From the NCBI GenBank assembly GCA_030696305.1, contig JAUYSP010000018.1, positions 1 through 36,466 on the forward strand: a stretch of DNA of 36,466 nt. Reading direction: 5' to 3'. Under the pieces are notes generated by a model. That model was not told where the DNA came from, did no database searches, and worked only from the letters and a program-made list of their open reading frames with translations. The stretch is from Legionellaceae bacterium. Its GTDB lineage: Bacteria > Pseudomonadota > Gammaproteobacteria > Legionellales > Legionellaceae. Of this stretch, positions 24,901-32,512 are shown in pieces. How positions within the stretch are numbered: the first letter of the stretch is position 1; the number at the start of each line of letters is the position of its first letter. Position numbers and translations under genes: made by a program.

Positions 24901-27334
24901 GAAAGGATAATGTTTCTAACAGCGCGCCCTGTTCAAATAGTACATTTAAAAGTTGCGCATTAATTTTAGTAAATAATTCAGTGGCCCTTTTTTGTAGGAT
25001 TTTAATTTGTTGTTGTTCTATTTTTTGTTGTTGCTTTGTTTGGTTTGGTGCAGAACATTTTTTTTCTGAACTCAGTGTCGCTATAGTCTGATTGATTGTG
25101 TTCGGATAATGATCGGCTTTAATTGAAGAGAGGATAGATGATTCAAAAGTCTCATAAGTCATTCCTATTTTTTCATTAGCCTGTAGATTAATAAATTCTC
25201 GTTGAGCTTGTATTAAGTTTTTATTTAGAATCAGTCCTCGCAATTTATTTCTAATTTCATCCACATGAATAGGTTCATCATCTACTGACGCGATAAGTCC
25301 AATATCGCTTCTAGCCTGCATTTGTTGCATTAATTTGTGTAATTGGGCAGATGATTTATCCTGACTGATGGCTAAAAATAATTTCGCGCGGAGTGCTCCA
25401 GAAATAATAGCGTTCATGTAGGGTATGAATTTTTTGTTACCTAAGTTCTTTTTGGCTTCATGTAGCGGTCGAAGCGACTGAATTTTTTCATTAGGGAGCA
25501 ATTCGTTGATGAGTGAAAATGCTTTATGATCAAAAGGACGATGAAGACAAACGTAATCTGATTCTAAACCGATTGCTTGTTCGAATGTACACGCATTACC
25601 ATAAAGTTCCATTGCTTCGTTGAGAAACTCAGGGTGAGTAAGTATTAACCAACGGCCCGATTTGAAATTAAATTGAGATGGTTGTAGTGGTTGATTGGGC
25701 CAAAATACCTGATTTAATGCGGGTACAGGAGTAGTTCCTGACCGGTCAAAACTGTTTTCAATTGTATCATCGCTTGTAAATGAGGATTCAAGATCAGTGT
25801 GTTCGGTAGATGGTGAGTCCAACGGAGGTAGACAGGAGTCTTTTTTAAGATGATCAACCGTTAGTTGGGAGTCCTCGCTATGGTCTCCTAAGCCTTGAGT
25901 GATGACGTATTTGACGCAGCTGATGAATTGATCAGTCCATACTACAATATCGGGATGTGAGCGATGGTTACCATGCAATTTATCATGAAATGGTTCTTGA
26001 CCTGTGCTTTCTCTAAAAAATTGTAGAATGTTTTCTCTGTCAGAATAATAAGAATTTAATGCTTGATGACTATCGTAGTTAATGTGAAGTGCCTTAACAG
26101 GGGTTGCCTTATCACTGTCAATTGATTTTGATTTAGCATAAGCATTCTTGATTTGGGCGAAGGTAAAATTTTGTCCTTCGTCCAAATAGAATAGATCATA
26201 GGATACAGTATCTGCTATGTGGGCAGGGATTTTATATAATCCAGGATGTAGTTTTGACGTGCCTAAATAAGTAAGGTAGTCTTCATATGCTTTTATTAAA
26301 ATAGGTTTTAATTCAATCGGAAATATAAAATCACGTTCAGATAGGGTATTGGGATCACGACCCGCAAATAATTTAAAAGTATGTTTGATTGCGGCTCGAT
26401 CAACATCATCTTTTTTTAAAGCAAAGGGCTGTAAGGTTTTACGGCCAGAGTTTGCTATCTTTTGCTTTGTTCGCAACAATGTATTTTGGTGGACTACGTA
26501 GCCGTCATACCATCTCTCTAAATCGAGATCATCTACAATTTCTCGTCCTTCAGCATATTGGCAGATCCATTGGTTATAGGTTAACGAATCAATACGATGA
26601 TTTTCAGATCTAAATGCATTGAGATGTTTGTTTAATTCATCAGCTAATTTCCCCGATTCAGTTAGGCATAGTACATTCAGGGGCGTATCCAATCCTATTT
26701 CGGCAAGAAAATGTTGTATTTTTTTGACTAATACAACTGTTTTTCCGACACCACCAGCACCACTGAGCATAGAAGGGTACTGTTGATGGATTGCTTGATA
26801 TTGAGGAGGAGTAAGCTCAATGAATTGTTTATTGAAAACTGTTTCTACAGCAAAATCGCCTAGTTCTAGTGTGGTATTATTTGGAGTATGTGATGGTTGG
26901 ATGGAACTATTTTTTGGTATTACTTCGGACTGAAAATCCAGCTGCCCATTTTTACATAAATCCTCATGACTACGAATGTGATTCAAATCGAATAAGGATG
27001 TTTTATATTTTAAATAATTATGTATTAGGACATACCCATGGATGAGTGCAAGTTTTTTTCCTGGGAGTTGTTGATGTTCAATAGTAGAAAAAATGATCCG
27101 ATCTTCGTCATTGATGCGCATCGTCTGTACTGGTGCACCTTGATAGGATTTAACATGAACCTCTTTGTAATTATGACAAGAAAAAGCTTCTAGTGTCGCG
27201 TAAATGGCTTTTTCGATTTGTGGATCGTCAATAGAGTCTATTTCTGATTTGTCATAAATGTACGCATCCCAGTATTTGACCTGCCCCCGGGCAGTTCGTG
27301 CATCTGTCTTTACAGTAATCCACTTTTTTGGCAT
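21974..27334 (-). CDS. Giant SF1-helicase-like and ankyrin-repeat protein
   Basis: A 1786-residue mosaic. Residues 1-115 look like a small RelE/ParE-type fold (TMRINDEDRIIFST, then ALIHGYVLIHNY), a weak call. Residues 180-660 hold a UvrD-like core: SGAGGVGKT (191-199), YLDEGQN (383-389), NHRSHPD (456-462), FEQAIGLESDYV (584-595) and an ISGALRAKLFLAI motif VI. After a Gln-rich coiled stretch (767-790), ankyrin repeats run from about 850 to 1740 in three clusters (for example APIHIAAQHGFSQIIMLLAA, SALHIAAQLGNDGTIRMLLR). The tail has a basic PAKKHRL. The helicase-plus-ankyrin layout recalls eukaryotic TRANK1. A host-directed role is inferred. A possible -10 (TATAAT, complement at 27370-27375) lies upstream, inside phhB. 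Confidence 0.8.
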   Translation of the reverse strand: MPKKWITVKTDARTARGQVKYWDAYIYDKSEIDSIDDPQIEKAIYATLEAFSCHNYKEVHVKSYQGAPVQTMRINDEDRIIFSTIEHQQLPGKKLALIHGYVLIHNYLKYKTSLFDLNHIRSHEDLCKNGQLDFQSEVIPKNSSIQPSHTPNNTTLELGDFAVETVFNKQFIELTPPQYQAIHQQYPSMLSGAGGVGKTVVLVKKIQHFLAEIGLDTPLNVLCLTESGKLADELNKHLNAFRSENHRIDSLTYNQWICQYAEGREIVDDLDLERWYDGYVVHQNTLLRTKQKIANSGRKTLQPFALKKDDVDRAAIKHTFKLFAGRDPNTLSERDFIFPIELKPILIKAYEDYLTYLGTSKLHPGLYKIPAHIADTVSYDLFYLDEGQNFTFAQIKNAYAKSKSIDSDKATPVKALHINYDSHQALNSYYSDRENILQFFRESTGQEPFHDKLHGNHRSHPDIVVWTDQFISCVKYVITQGLGDHSEDSQLTVDHLKKDSCLPPLDSPSTEHTDLESSFTSDDTIENSFDRSGTTPVPALNQVFWPNQPLQPSQFNFKSGRWLILTHPEFLNEAMELYGNACTFEQAIGLESDYVCLHRPFDHKAFSLINELLPNEKIQSLRPLHEAKKNLGNKKFIPYMNAIISGALRAKLFLAISQDKSSAQLHKLMQQMQARSDIGLIASVDDEPIHVDEIRNKLRGLILNKNLIQAQREFINLQANEKIGMTYETFESSILSSIKADHYPNTINQTIATLSSEKKCSAPNQTKQQQKIEQQQIKILQKRATELFTKINAQLLNVLFEQGALLETLSFQLLTFETTFEHILRDRIKARVFLNWLKDTKHKSNVWQILLPLYPIHIAAKLNCVTLVENAIEAGIDVDQLNQDGVTPLFIAIQNKHINSIQKLKAHAAIDNIIQGTTLLLEAVEQGLLLIVADLIKKCTENTLNARNAQGETALIVATRLGAKSMVQILLPVTDRTIKNLAGETAANVAKAKNMPDLLELFNPALPKSKPLKSTEKMGFFLQKLYTQFNHTNLDTFIQLGNCGLYTSYFIQVGNHQKCFLQAIFEHDEKYNIFYDYLIKNPHILEELYFHYKDYEYSGIEQMAAFYNRYQIIALLIEKSFDINRRNIFGRKASYLAISKGHVETIEALKKGGLNPFEQLVQSPPPLKSGIEIPLRIAIDYGSPQIQESFERHTNSNPKGSWSAIAHISGLNPLILAVQANDIHKVQDLLLSDPSNVNTTIGDECIAPIHIAAQHGFSQIIMLLAAYGAMVNLPMKNGNSALHIAAQLGNDGTIRMLLRCGANINTMSNDCGTPLISSLFSMHKLASQTLVYFGAALPVSDLKVNNFSLTHNDIFDLCDHQLAEIKGMQFKIQHLLNNFTIYKLLNICDFEPTLSFFYQHIKYQDHPEIKLLEIILENSTYLETLCQFLIDTLVSSPIKAKSYLWILAARVCDLSLCNTIHLAAKWGADNLLALLLQTNTSFETPDLQGKTPLAYAIIFGKTRAATMLVSNGAIIKEENLVLAMQYDRLDIFSMLLSNCPTLTLNTHFNDDTILTLATKQGRTDYVKEIIQHKAKINLNLPDKELKATAFYIAVAQGDLNTVRLLLAEKKLHVDINTMCERTGCSPLMIAIIKGHDEIFYLLINEGARLDLINSLNQMTALMYAVCAEAETNWIYVEILINHHTAMINHVNKYQQSALVLATKLGRTELVIRLIDTGATDLDNAYKIAESLGFTIIMDFITSKKTPTYPKNEVKLSDMSMVMFQSPAKKHRLEDAVNSTYSTTLNS

Positions 27335-27382
27335 GTAGTCAATTCGATATCAAAAAATCACAGTGACCTATTATAGCGCAAC

Positions 27383-27718
27383 CTATGCCAATAATCGATC
27401 AATTTTTGCTGCACAAATAAAATCATTTTGTGATAATCCCTTTAAAGCATGGGTTGAAAAGCGAACGTGACAATAATTGTAGCCTACCTCAAGATCGGGA
27501 TGATGATTTTCAGCATTGGCTATCCAAGCAATCGCATTAACAAACGCCATGGTTTCATAAAAATTCTTAAATGAAAATGAGCGTTTAATTTCGCAATGAT
27601 TTGAGATAACCTGCCAGTTTTTATCCAACTGCGGCATTAAATGTTTCAATTGTTCTGGAGTTAATGCTTGGCCAATACCTTCACATGACTCACAATGTTT
27701 ACTGACTAAATCGCTCAT
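27383..27718 (-). CDS. phhB: Pterin-4a-carbinolamine dehydratase
   Basis: Dehydrates 4a-hydroxytetrahydropterin, recycling the pterin cofactor of aromatic amino acid hydroxylases such as phenylalanine hydroxylase. The catalytic signature is present: ENHHPDLEVGYNYCHVRFST (70-89) then His90, giving the His72, His73, His90 triad, and GLSQNDFICAAKID near the end. The length of 111 residues is typical. It starts 2 bases after the hisC-like stop, so the two are cotranscribed. That pairing points to aromatic amino acid metabolism. No phenylalanine hydroxylase gene is in the window. Confidence 0.92.
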   Translation of the reverse strand: MSDLVSKHCESCEGIGQALTPEQLKHLMPQLDKNWQVISNHCEIKRSFSFKNFYETMAFVNAIAWIANAENHHPDLEVGYNYCHVRFSTHALKGLSQNDFICAAKIDRLLA

Positions 27719-27720
27719 GT

Positions 27721-28827
27721 TTATGATCCTAGTTGTTGTATGGTTTTAATAAAACGGTTATTTTGTTCTTCGGTGCCAATGGTGACCCTCAAATAATTGT
27801 TCATGGCATAAGGATGCAATGGGCGAACGATGATGCCATATTTCTGTAACTGTTGAAAAACGATATTGCCATCTGTGTTGCAGTCCATAGTAATAAAATT
27901 ACCAGAGGTAGGCAAATAGGATATCCCTAGTTCATCTAATCCTTGTTGCATCTGCGTAATGCCATCCTTGGTTAATCGAATTGTTTTTTTTATAAATAGT
28001 TGATCATCAAGGGCTGCTTGAGCTGCTGTCATTGCTGCAATGTTGACGGTAAAAGGTAATTGAATACTGTATAATAAATTAATAATTTGCGGATCAGCTA
28101 TTGCGTAACCAAGCCGTAATCCCGCCAGTCCATACGCTTTGGAAAACGTCCGAGTAATAATCAGGTTAGGATGTTTCGCTAACAACTCAATCGTGTTTGC
28201 TTGATATTCAGCGTAAGCATATTCGTAATAGGCCTCATCAACCACCAGTAATGTTGTTTTGGGAATCCCATTAAGCAAACGTGTGATATCAGCGTGATTA
28301 ATCAATAATCCTGTTGGATTATTCGGATTAGCTAAAAAAATAAGTGCTGTTTTTACATTACATGTGTCAAGAATTGCATCGATATCAACTCGCCAGTTAT
28401 TGGTTGGGGTGATGACTATTGGAATGCCTAACGTGTTTGCCTGAATTTCATACGTACTGAATGCATAGCGATGGGTTAACACGTGTTTATCGCTCTGTAA
28501 TGCAAAACAAGTTAATAGCAAACCATAGATTAAATCGGATCCATTACTAAGCATCAGCATGTCAGCTTCAATCCCAAGAAACTCAGCTAATTTCTGCCGC
28601 AATGCGTGATTAACTGATTGAGGATATAAAGAAAGTGTTTGATTGGATAAGTTGCTTAATGCATCGTGAACAGCTGGGCTGCAACCCCATGCATTTTCAT
28701 TACTTGCTAATTTGATGATATCAGTGACACCGTGTTCTTTAGCAACTTCCTCAATTGTTTTTCCTGGAATATAAGGTTTAAGCGTGCGAATACCTGGATG
28801 AGCGAGTTCTTTGAAATTATAATCCAT
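27721..28827 (-). CDS. hisC: HisC-type aminotransferase (histidinol-phosphate / aromatic)
   Basis: PLP-dependent class I/II aminotransferase of the HisC group. Key segments are ASNENAWGCSP, LANPNNPTG (165-173), VVDEAYYEYA and the PLP-lysine motif RTFSKAYGLAGLRLGYA (Lys230). The length of 368 residues is normal. An AAGGAG site precedes ATG 28827. No other histidine genes are nearby; its partner is phhB, so it may serve phenylalanine/tyrosine transamination, which many HisC homologues can do, instead of or besides histidine synthesis. An inverted repeat sits in its upstream region. Confidence 0.9.
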   Translation of the reverse strand: MDYNFKELAHPGIRTLKPYIPGKTIEEVAKEHGVTDIIKLASNENAWGCSPAVHDALSNLSNQTLSLYPQSVNHALRQKLAEFLGIEADMLMLSNGSDLIYGLLLTCFALQSDKHVLTHRYAFSTYEIQANTLGIPIVITPTNNWRVDIDAILDTCNVKTALIFLANPNNPTGLLINHADITRLLNGIPKTTLLVVDEAYYEYAYAEYQANTIELLAKHPNLIITRTFSKAYGLAGLRLGYAIADPQIINLLYSIQLPFTVNIAAMTAAQAALDDQLFIKKTIRLTKDGITQMQQGLDELGISYLPTSGNFITMDCNTDGNIVFQQLQKYGIIVRPLHPYAMNNYLRVTIGTEEQNNRFIKTIQQLGS

Positions 28828-28846
28828 AATCTACTCCTTGATTTTG

Positions 28847-28874
28847 CTAGTTAACATTTCTCATGTTAATCTAG
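28847..28874. promoter_or_regulatory. Inverted repeat in the divergent hisC / pilin intergenic region
   Basis: CTAGTTAACAT (28847-28857) faces ATGTTAATCTAG (28863-28874) over a 5-base spacer, with a single unpaired T. The core TTAACAT/ATGTTAA is perfect. It sits 20-47 bases upstream of hisC and 36-63 bases upstream of the divergent pilin gene. It has the form of a dimeric regulator's operator, possibly shared by both genes. The regulator is unknown. Confidence 0.4.
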
Positions 28875-28909
28875 CCGCGTTTTATATTTCCAACCATCAT
28901 GGATGAATG

Positions 28910-29800
28910 ATGAAAAATCGTGGATTTTCACTTACCGAAGTATTAGTTTCGCTACTACTGGTCACTAGCATATCATTAGCTTTATTGAAACAACAATGGC
29001 AAATTAGCCGTTTCTCACATCATCTACTATCCTGTTTTGAAAAATTGAAAGATGCTGATAATCAAGCAGAACGTCATGCGAAAGGCTTTGGTCTAATCGA
29101 GATATTTATTAGTTTATTTTTAGTTACTTGTATTATAAGTGGGTTAATGCACCATTATTTACAAATCAAACGACAATACCATGCAATTCAAAGCCTAACT
29201 GATGAAGCAATTGAACTGCAATTAGCTAGCGATTTTATTCGTATGAGTGTACGTAAAGCGGGCTTCACCCCATGCCAAGCCATTCATCGTTTAGATACAT
29301 TAGATACCTATAGTGGTCAGACTCATCTATCTTCTTTTAAGATAACAGATCATGCAATATTTATTTATCGGATGGCAGATCGCTATGCAACTGCATCTAT
29401 TCGTTCTAACCAAAAAGATATCGTATACGTTTCTAATAATGTGTTGAATCAACCGCATCCGATATTAATTGCAGATTGTCATCATGCCGAGGTGCATCAA
29501 GTGAAGGCTGTCTATCAAACTGCAGTTGGTCAAGTGATTCGATTACAAAAACCTCTAAACTTTGCATATCATGAACCGATTTATATTGGGCCATGGATTG
29601 AAGAATCTTTTTTTATAAAACGCAATACTCATGGGAATTTAGCGCTATTTTATACGATGTATCACACGGAAGAGCTGACTGAATTAATAAAAGAGTTGAC
29701 AGTTCGCCAAGTGCAGCAATCGTATGATGTTTTATTAAATATTACGCTGAGTTTAGATAACCAACGAACCGATACGATGGACACCAGGGTGCGTATGTAA
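28910..29800 (+). CDS. Tandem prepilin fusion: PilV-like head joined to PilW-like minor pilin
   Basis: Two type IV prepilin N-termini lie in one frame. Numbering from the ATG at 28907, the first is NRG^FSLTEVLVSLLLVT with Glu at +5 of the mature form (residue 11). The second begins at residue 59 as KG^FGLIEIFISLFLVT, again with Glu at +5 (residue 65). Between them are only about 30 polar residues. The rest resembles PilW: FIRMSVRKAGFTPC and a beta-rich C-terminal domain. Minor pilins PilV, PilW and PilX normally come from separate adjacent genes and prime pilus assembly. The second head has no in-frame start of its own, so it cannot simply be a separate gene. Start 28910 or 28907; weak ribosome site GGATGA. 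Confidence 0.75.
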   Translation: MKNRGFSLTEVLVSLLLVTSISLALLKQQWQISRFSHHLLSCFEKLKDADNQAERHAKGFGLIEIFISLFLVTCIISGLMHHYLQIKRQYHAIQSLTDEAIELQLASDFIRMSVRKAGFTPCQAIHRLDTLDTYSGQTHLSSFKITDHAIFIYRMADRYATASIRSNQKDIVYVSNNVLNQPHPILIADCHHAEVHQVKAVYQTAVGQVIRLQKPLNFAYHEPIYIGPWIEESFFIKRNTHGNLALFYTMYHTEELTELIKELTVRQVQQSYDVLLNITLSLDNQRTDTMDTRVRM

Positions 29801-30315
29801 TGAAAATTCAATCACAAGGTTTTATTTTACTGACCACTTTACTCATGATAAGTACAGTGTCACTGTTAGTATTATCATTGTTTCAATCGCTATTTTTATA
29901 TTTTAAGATGAGTAATCAATGGATAGATAATCATCAAGCGTTTTATCAATTGGAAGATATTGCCGAAGAGATTAGTCAAGGGATTTTAGCGGGAGCAACA
30001 CGCTCTTGTGTTTTTATTGATCATGAGTTGAGTCAGCGTAGTTTAAACCAAAAAGGTTGTATATTAGAAAAAAATAATCAAACATATCATTATGCAATGA
30101 TAGATTTAGGTCTTTATCCTTGTTTAGCTATACTTAAAGATAAAAAGAAATTCAGCAGCCATCACTGGCTGCTGAGTGTCATTAGTGATCATTTACCTGA
30201 ACATGTCCTGCAATTTCGTTTGGCTACGATAGGGAAGCCGTTACACAATGTATCATCCACTACGGGTATGATTTCGGTAGGGAGGATGAGTTGGCAGTAT
30301 CGATTGTTGGCATAG
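29800..30315 (+). CDS. pilX: PilX-like minor pilin
   Basis: Short prepilin-like protein (171 aa): a basic/polar leader MKIQSQG, then FILLTTLLMISTVSLLVLSL. The +5 residue is Thr instead of the usual Glu, which is tolerated in PilX/PulK-type minor pilins at the filament tip. A globular domain with cysteines follows (RSCVFIDHE, QKGCILE, GLYPCLAI). Its ATG overlaps the preceding stop (TAATG), so it is translationally coupled to the PilV-PilW fusion. The usual next genes pilY1 and pilE are absent here. The last 56 bases overlap a convergent gene. Confidence 0.7.
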   Translation: MKIQSQGFILLTTLLMISTVSLLVLSLFQSLFLYFKMSNQWIDNHQAFYQLEDIAEEISQGILAGATRSCVFIDHELSQRSLNQKGCILEKNNQTYHYAMIDLGLYPCLAILKDKKKFSSHHWLLSVISDHLPEHVLQFRLATIGKPLHNVSSTTGMISVGRMSWQYRLLA

Positions 30316-31615
30316 AGTGCTTGAGCTCCTTGGCTTCCTTTTGTAATAATTTACCAGCTGAAAATAGACTAAGTTGAGATACTTTTATGCACCTCTCCGT
30401 AAAGTCGTTTGCAGACAAGTTAGCAAGATCTAGCCCAATTACATTATTTAAAATGAAACGGTGTTGTATGTGGGTGCGATGACGTGGGTTTTTCTCATCA
30501 TCACATGCAAGCCTTTCAAGAGTTGATTTATCAAGAGACAGTTCCTTAAATTCATTTATATTCCGATAAGAATCAAGAATGTCTTTTGCACGATCCCTAA
30601 TTAGGTGTTGATGTATTCGAATAATATTTAAAAATGCAGGGATAGACGCTTCATGCACATTATTTTTTTGAGCAGCCTCAAACATAGATATAATTTTATG
30701 AATTTTTTCTTTGCCAAAAAACGGTTGCAATCCTTTTTTCTCATCTTGTCGACACAATTGAATTAATTTAACAAAAATAGTTTGGTAGCTTTTTTCACAT
30801 AAAAGAGACCCAGCGGTTGTGTTTTTTTCAATTAATTGTAGTTTGTTAACGCATTTGGTGATAAAGAAAAAATTGGGTTCTTTTGTTGTTGGAAGTAAGT
30901 TTATGCACCAAAGGTAGTTGCCACCGTCTAATAAAATATGATCTGCGTGTTTCATAAATTGATACACATCAGATAGCTGTAATAAATTATTGGAATATAA
31001 TGTTGATATTGTATTAAAAACGGCAGAATATGCATTTTTTTGAGCATTACGTTTAGTTAAAGTGTCACTGGATGTTGCGCGATCTATTCTTTTTAAAATA
31101 TTGTATATTTGTTTTAGTGTTTCGGAAGTATCCAGAAGCATTTTTTTCGCTTGAGGCTTTTCATTATTAAGGGATGTCAAATGAGTCATATAGTTTAATA
31201 AAATGGAGACAGCATTTGTATAATCCTCTAGCGGAATCTTAAATTGTTCCGCAGTATTTAATAAATCTATCAGCTCAATAATATACGTTGGCCGAGTGAT
31301 AAAAATCCCGCCGTTGGTTTCGTGATGGAAGCCTCTGTAATTTACTATAAAAAAATGGAACATATCATCTAAAGCACTCGTAAACTCGGGGTTAACCGTC
31401 TGCGATATAAGTGCTGTAGCCTCCTGAATACTTAACAATTGATTATCAAGAAATCTTGGATTATCAAGGCTCTTTTCATGAAACAGTGCTCTAATATTTT
31501 CAAGTAGTTGATATATACGTTTTGTTATTAATCTTTTCTCATGGTTATTTTCTTCGGTTGTACTTTTTCGTAAAGCCTTTGCATATTTTTTTGCTTTATC
31601 TTGTTTACTGTGCAC
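30260..31615 (-). CDS. Orphan helical protein (451 aa), candidate effector
   Basis: No known family recognised. The translation is soluble, strongly helical and Lys/Asn/Leu-rich, with no signal peptide and no clear membrane segment. It begins with a very basic stretch (KQDKAKKYAKALRK, KRLITKRIYQ). Near the C-terminus is a Glu/Lys segment (LQKEAKELKHS) followed by a Ser/Thr/Pro-rich tail, a pattern seen at the C-terminus of many Dot/Icm substrates, though this is weak evidence. The start is GTG 31615, supported by AAGGAA five bases upstream. The 3' end overlaps pilX convergently. Together with the next two genes it forms a block of orphans more AT-rich than its neighbours. Confidence 0.6.
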   Translation of the reverse strand: MHSKQDKAKKYAKALRKSTTEENNHEKRLITKRIYQLLENIRALFHEKSLDNPRFLDNQLLSIQEATALISQTVNPEFTSALDDMFHFFIVNYRGFHHETNGGIFITRPTYIIELIDLLNTAEQFKIPLEDYTNAVSILLNYMTHLTSLNNEKPQAKKMLLDTSETLKQIYNILKRIDRATSSDTLTKRNAQKNAYSAVFNTISTLYSNNLLQLSDVYQFMKHADHILLDGGNYLWCINLLPTTKEPNFFFITKCVNKLQLIEKNTTAGSLLCEKSYQTIFVKLIQLCRQDEKKGLQPFFGKEKIHKIISMFEAAQKNNVHEASIPAFLNIIRIHQHLIRDRAKDILDSYRNINEFKELSLDKSTLERLACDDEKNPRHRTHIQHRFILNNVIGLDLANLSANDFTERCIKVSQLSLFSAGKLLQKEAKELKHSMPTIDTANSSSLPKSYP

Positions 31616-31825
31616 GGTGATTCCTTATCCAGCTAAAATTAGCAGTATAAATGCTTCGCACGGCTAGTCAAACAGCACTTGCAATAACATACTTTTTATA
31701 TCTGGGATGCACCGTAGCCGAATTTTTCTAAAAAGTCATGCCATCTCGTGTCATCACCTTATTTCGTTGATTTTATTATAATATTAATAAAAATAACGAT
31801 TTACTTTTGCTCCAAAAATATTAGA

Positions 31826-32476
31826 ATGCTTAATAAAAATCTAATTTGTATCGAAATGAAATTATTTTCAAACCATCCAGCAAGAAATTTTCGTATAAAC
31901 AAGCGTCGTGGTGAAATTCCTCGGGGAGAGATAAGAGAAATAATACTTACCAAACAAGAATTAAAAAAAATAAAAAATCGAGAGGCAGCAAAACGATCCA
32001 AAGAAAATTTTGCACAAATGACACAAAATTTAGAGAAAGAGCAGAGCGAATTAGTTGATTTTTTCTCAAACCCGCCTTCGGTTCAAACAATCAAAGGAAG
32101 GGATTTTCTTGCAAGCGAGCGAATTTATCCGGCTGTTCTGCAACATACAGAAAAACATCTTCAGCGATTACCTTCTGGTAAAAATAACATTAGAAGCCTT
32201 GTACAAAGTGATACAAAAGAAAAAAATCGACGCTCAGCAGAAAAGCATAGGCTAAATAAATACTTACTATTCCATCAAATAGCTCTAAAGAACCAAGAAC
32301 TATTTCAAGCGCTATTAGGGTTTGTTGACGATTCACTTCCACAAGCCCAACAGACCGTGGTGTACAATGATTCTTTCTATCCTTCCCATTTAGATTCTCT
32401 AGGGGAATTGTCAATAGATTTGAATTCCCATGTCGAAGAATGGGATGAGCTATTTTTAGATTTCTCCCCCGCTTAG
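31826..32476 (+). CDS. bZIP-like protein, candidate eukaryotic transcription factor mimic
   Basis: Numbered from ATG 31826 (216 aa). Segment one: LTKQELKKIKNREAAKRSKE, with Asn51, Ala54-Ala55, Ser58 and Lys59 in the bZIP basic-region pattern N-x2-A-A-x2-S-R/K; Leu69 and Leu76 follow at +10 and +17, as zipper 'd' positions should. Segment two: KEKNRRSAEKHRLNKY, with Asn134 and Arg142 exactly N-x7-R; Ile152, Leu159 and Phe166 fall at +10, +17, +24, and Phe149, Asn156, Leu163 at the 'a' positions. The C-terminus (189-216) is acidic with bulky hydrophobics (VEEWDELFLDFSPA), like an activation domain. No signal peptide. Start uncertain: ATG 31856 is possible; the frame is open to GTG 31748, but that part is hydrophobic and lies across a TATAAT (31777-31782). 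Function inferred. Confidence 0.7.
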   Translation: MLNKNLICIEMKLFSNHPARNFRINKRRGEIPRGEIREIILTKQELKKIKNREAAKRSKENFAQMTQNLEKEQSELVDFFSNPPSVQTIKGRDFLASERIYPAVLQHTEKHLQRLPSGKNNIRSLVQSDTKEKNRRSAEKHRLNKYLLFHQIALKNQELFQALLGFVDDSLPQAQQTVVYNDSFYPSHLDSLGELSIDLNSHVEEWDELFLDFSPA

Positions 32477-32512
32477 TGAGCATGTGAATTCGATTTAGAT
32501 TGTTTCAAATAA

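Noticed and set aside
31748-31825. N-terminal extension of the bZIP-like gene to GTG 31748
   Set aside because: The added residues are encoded by very AT-rich sequence that contains a TATAAT box, give an isolated hydrophobic stretch, and have no ribosome site.
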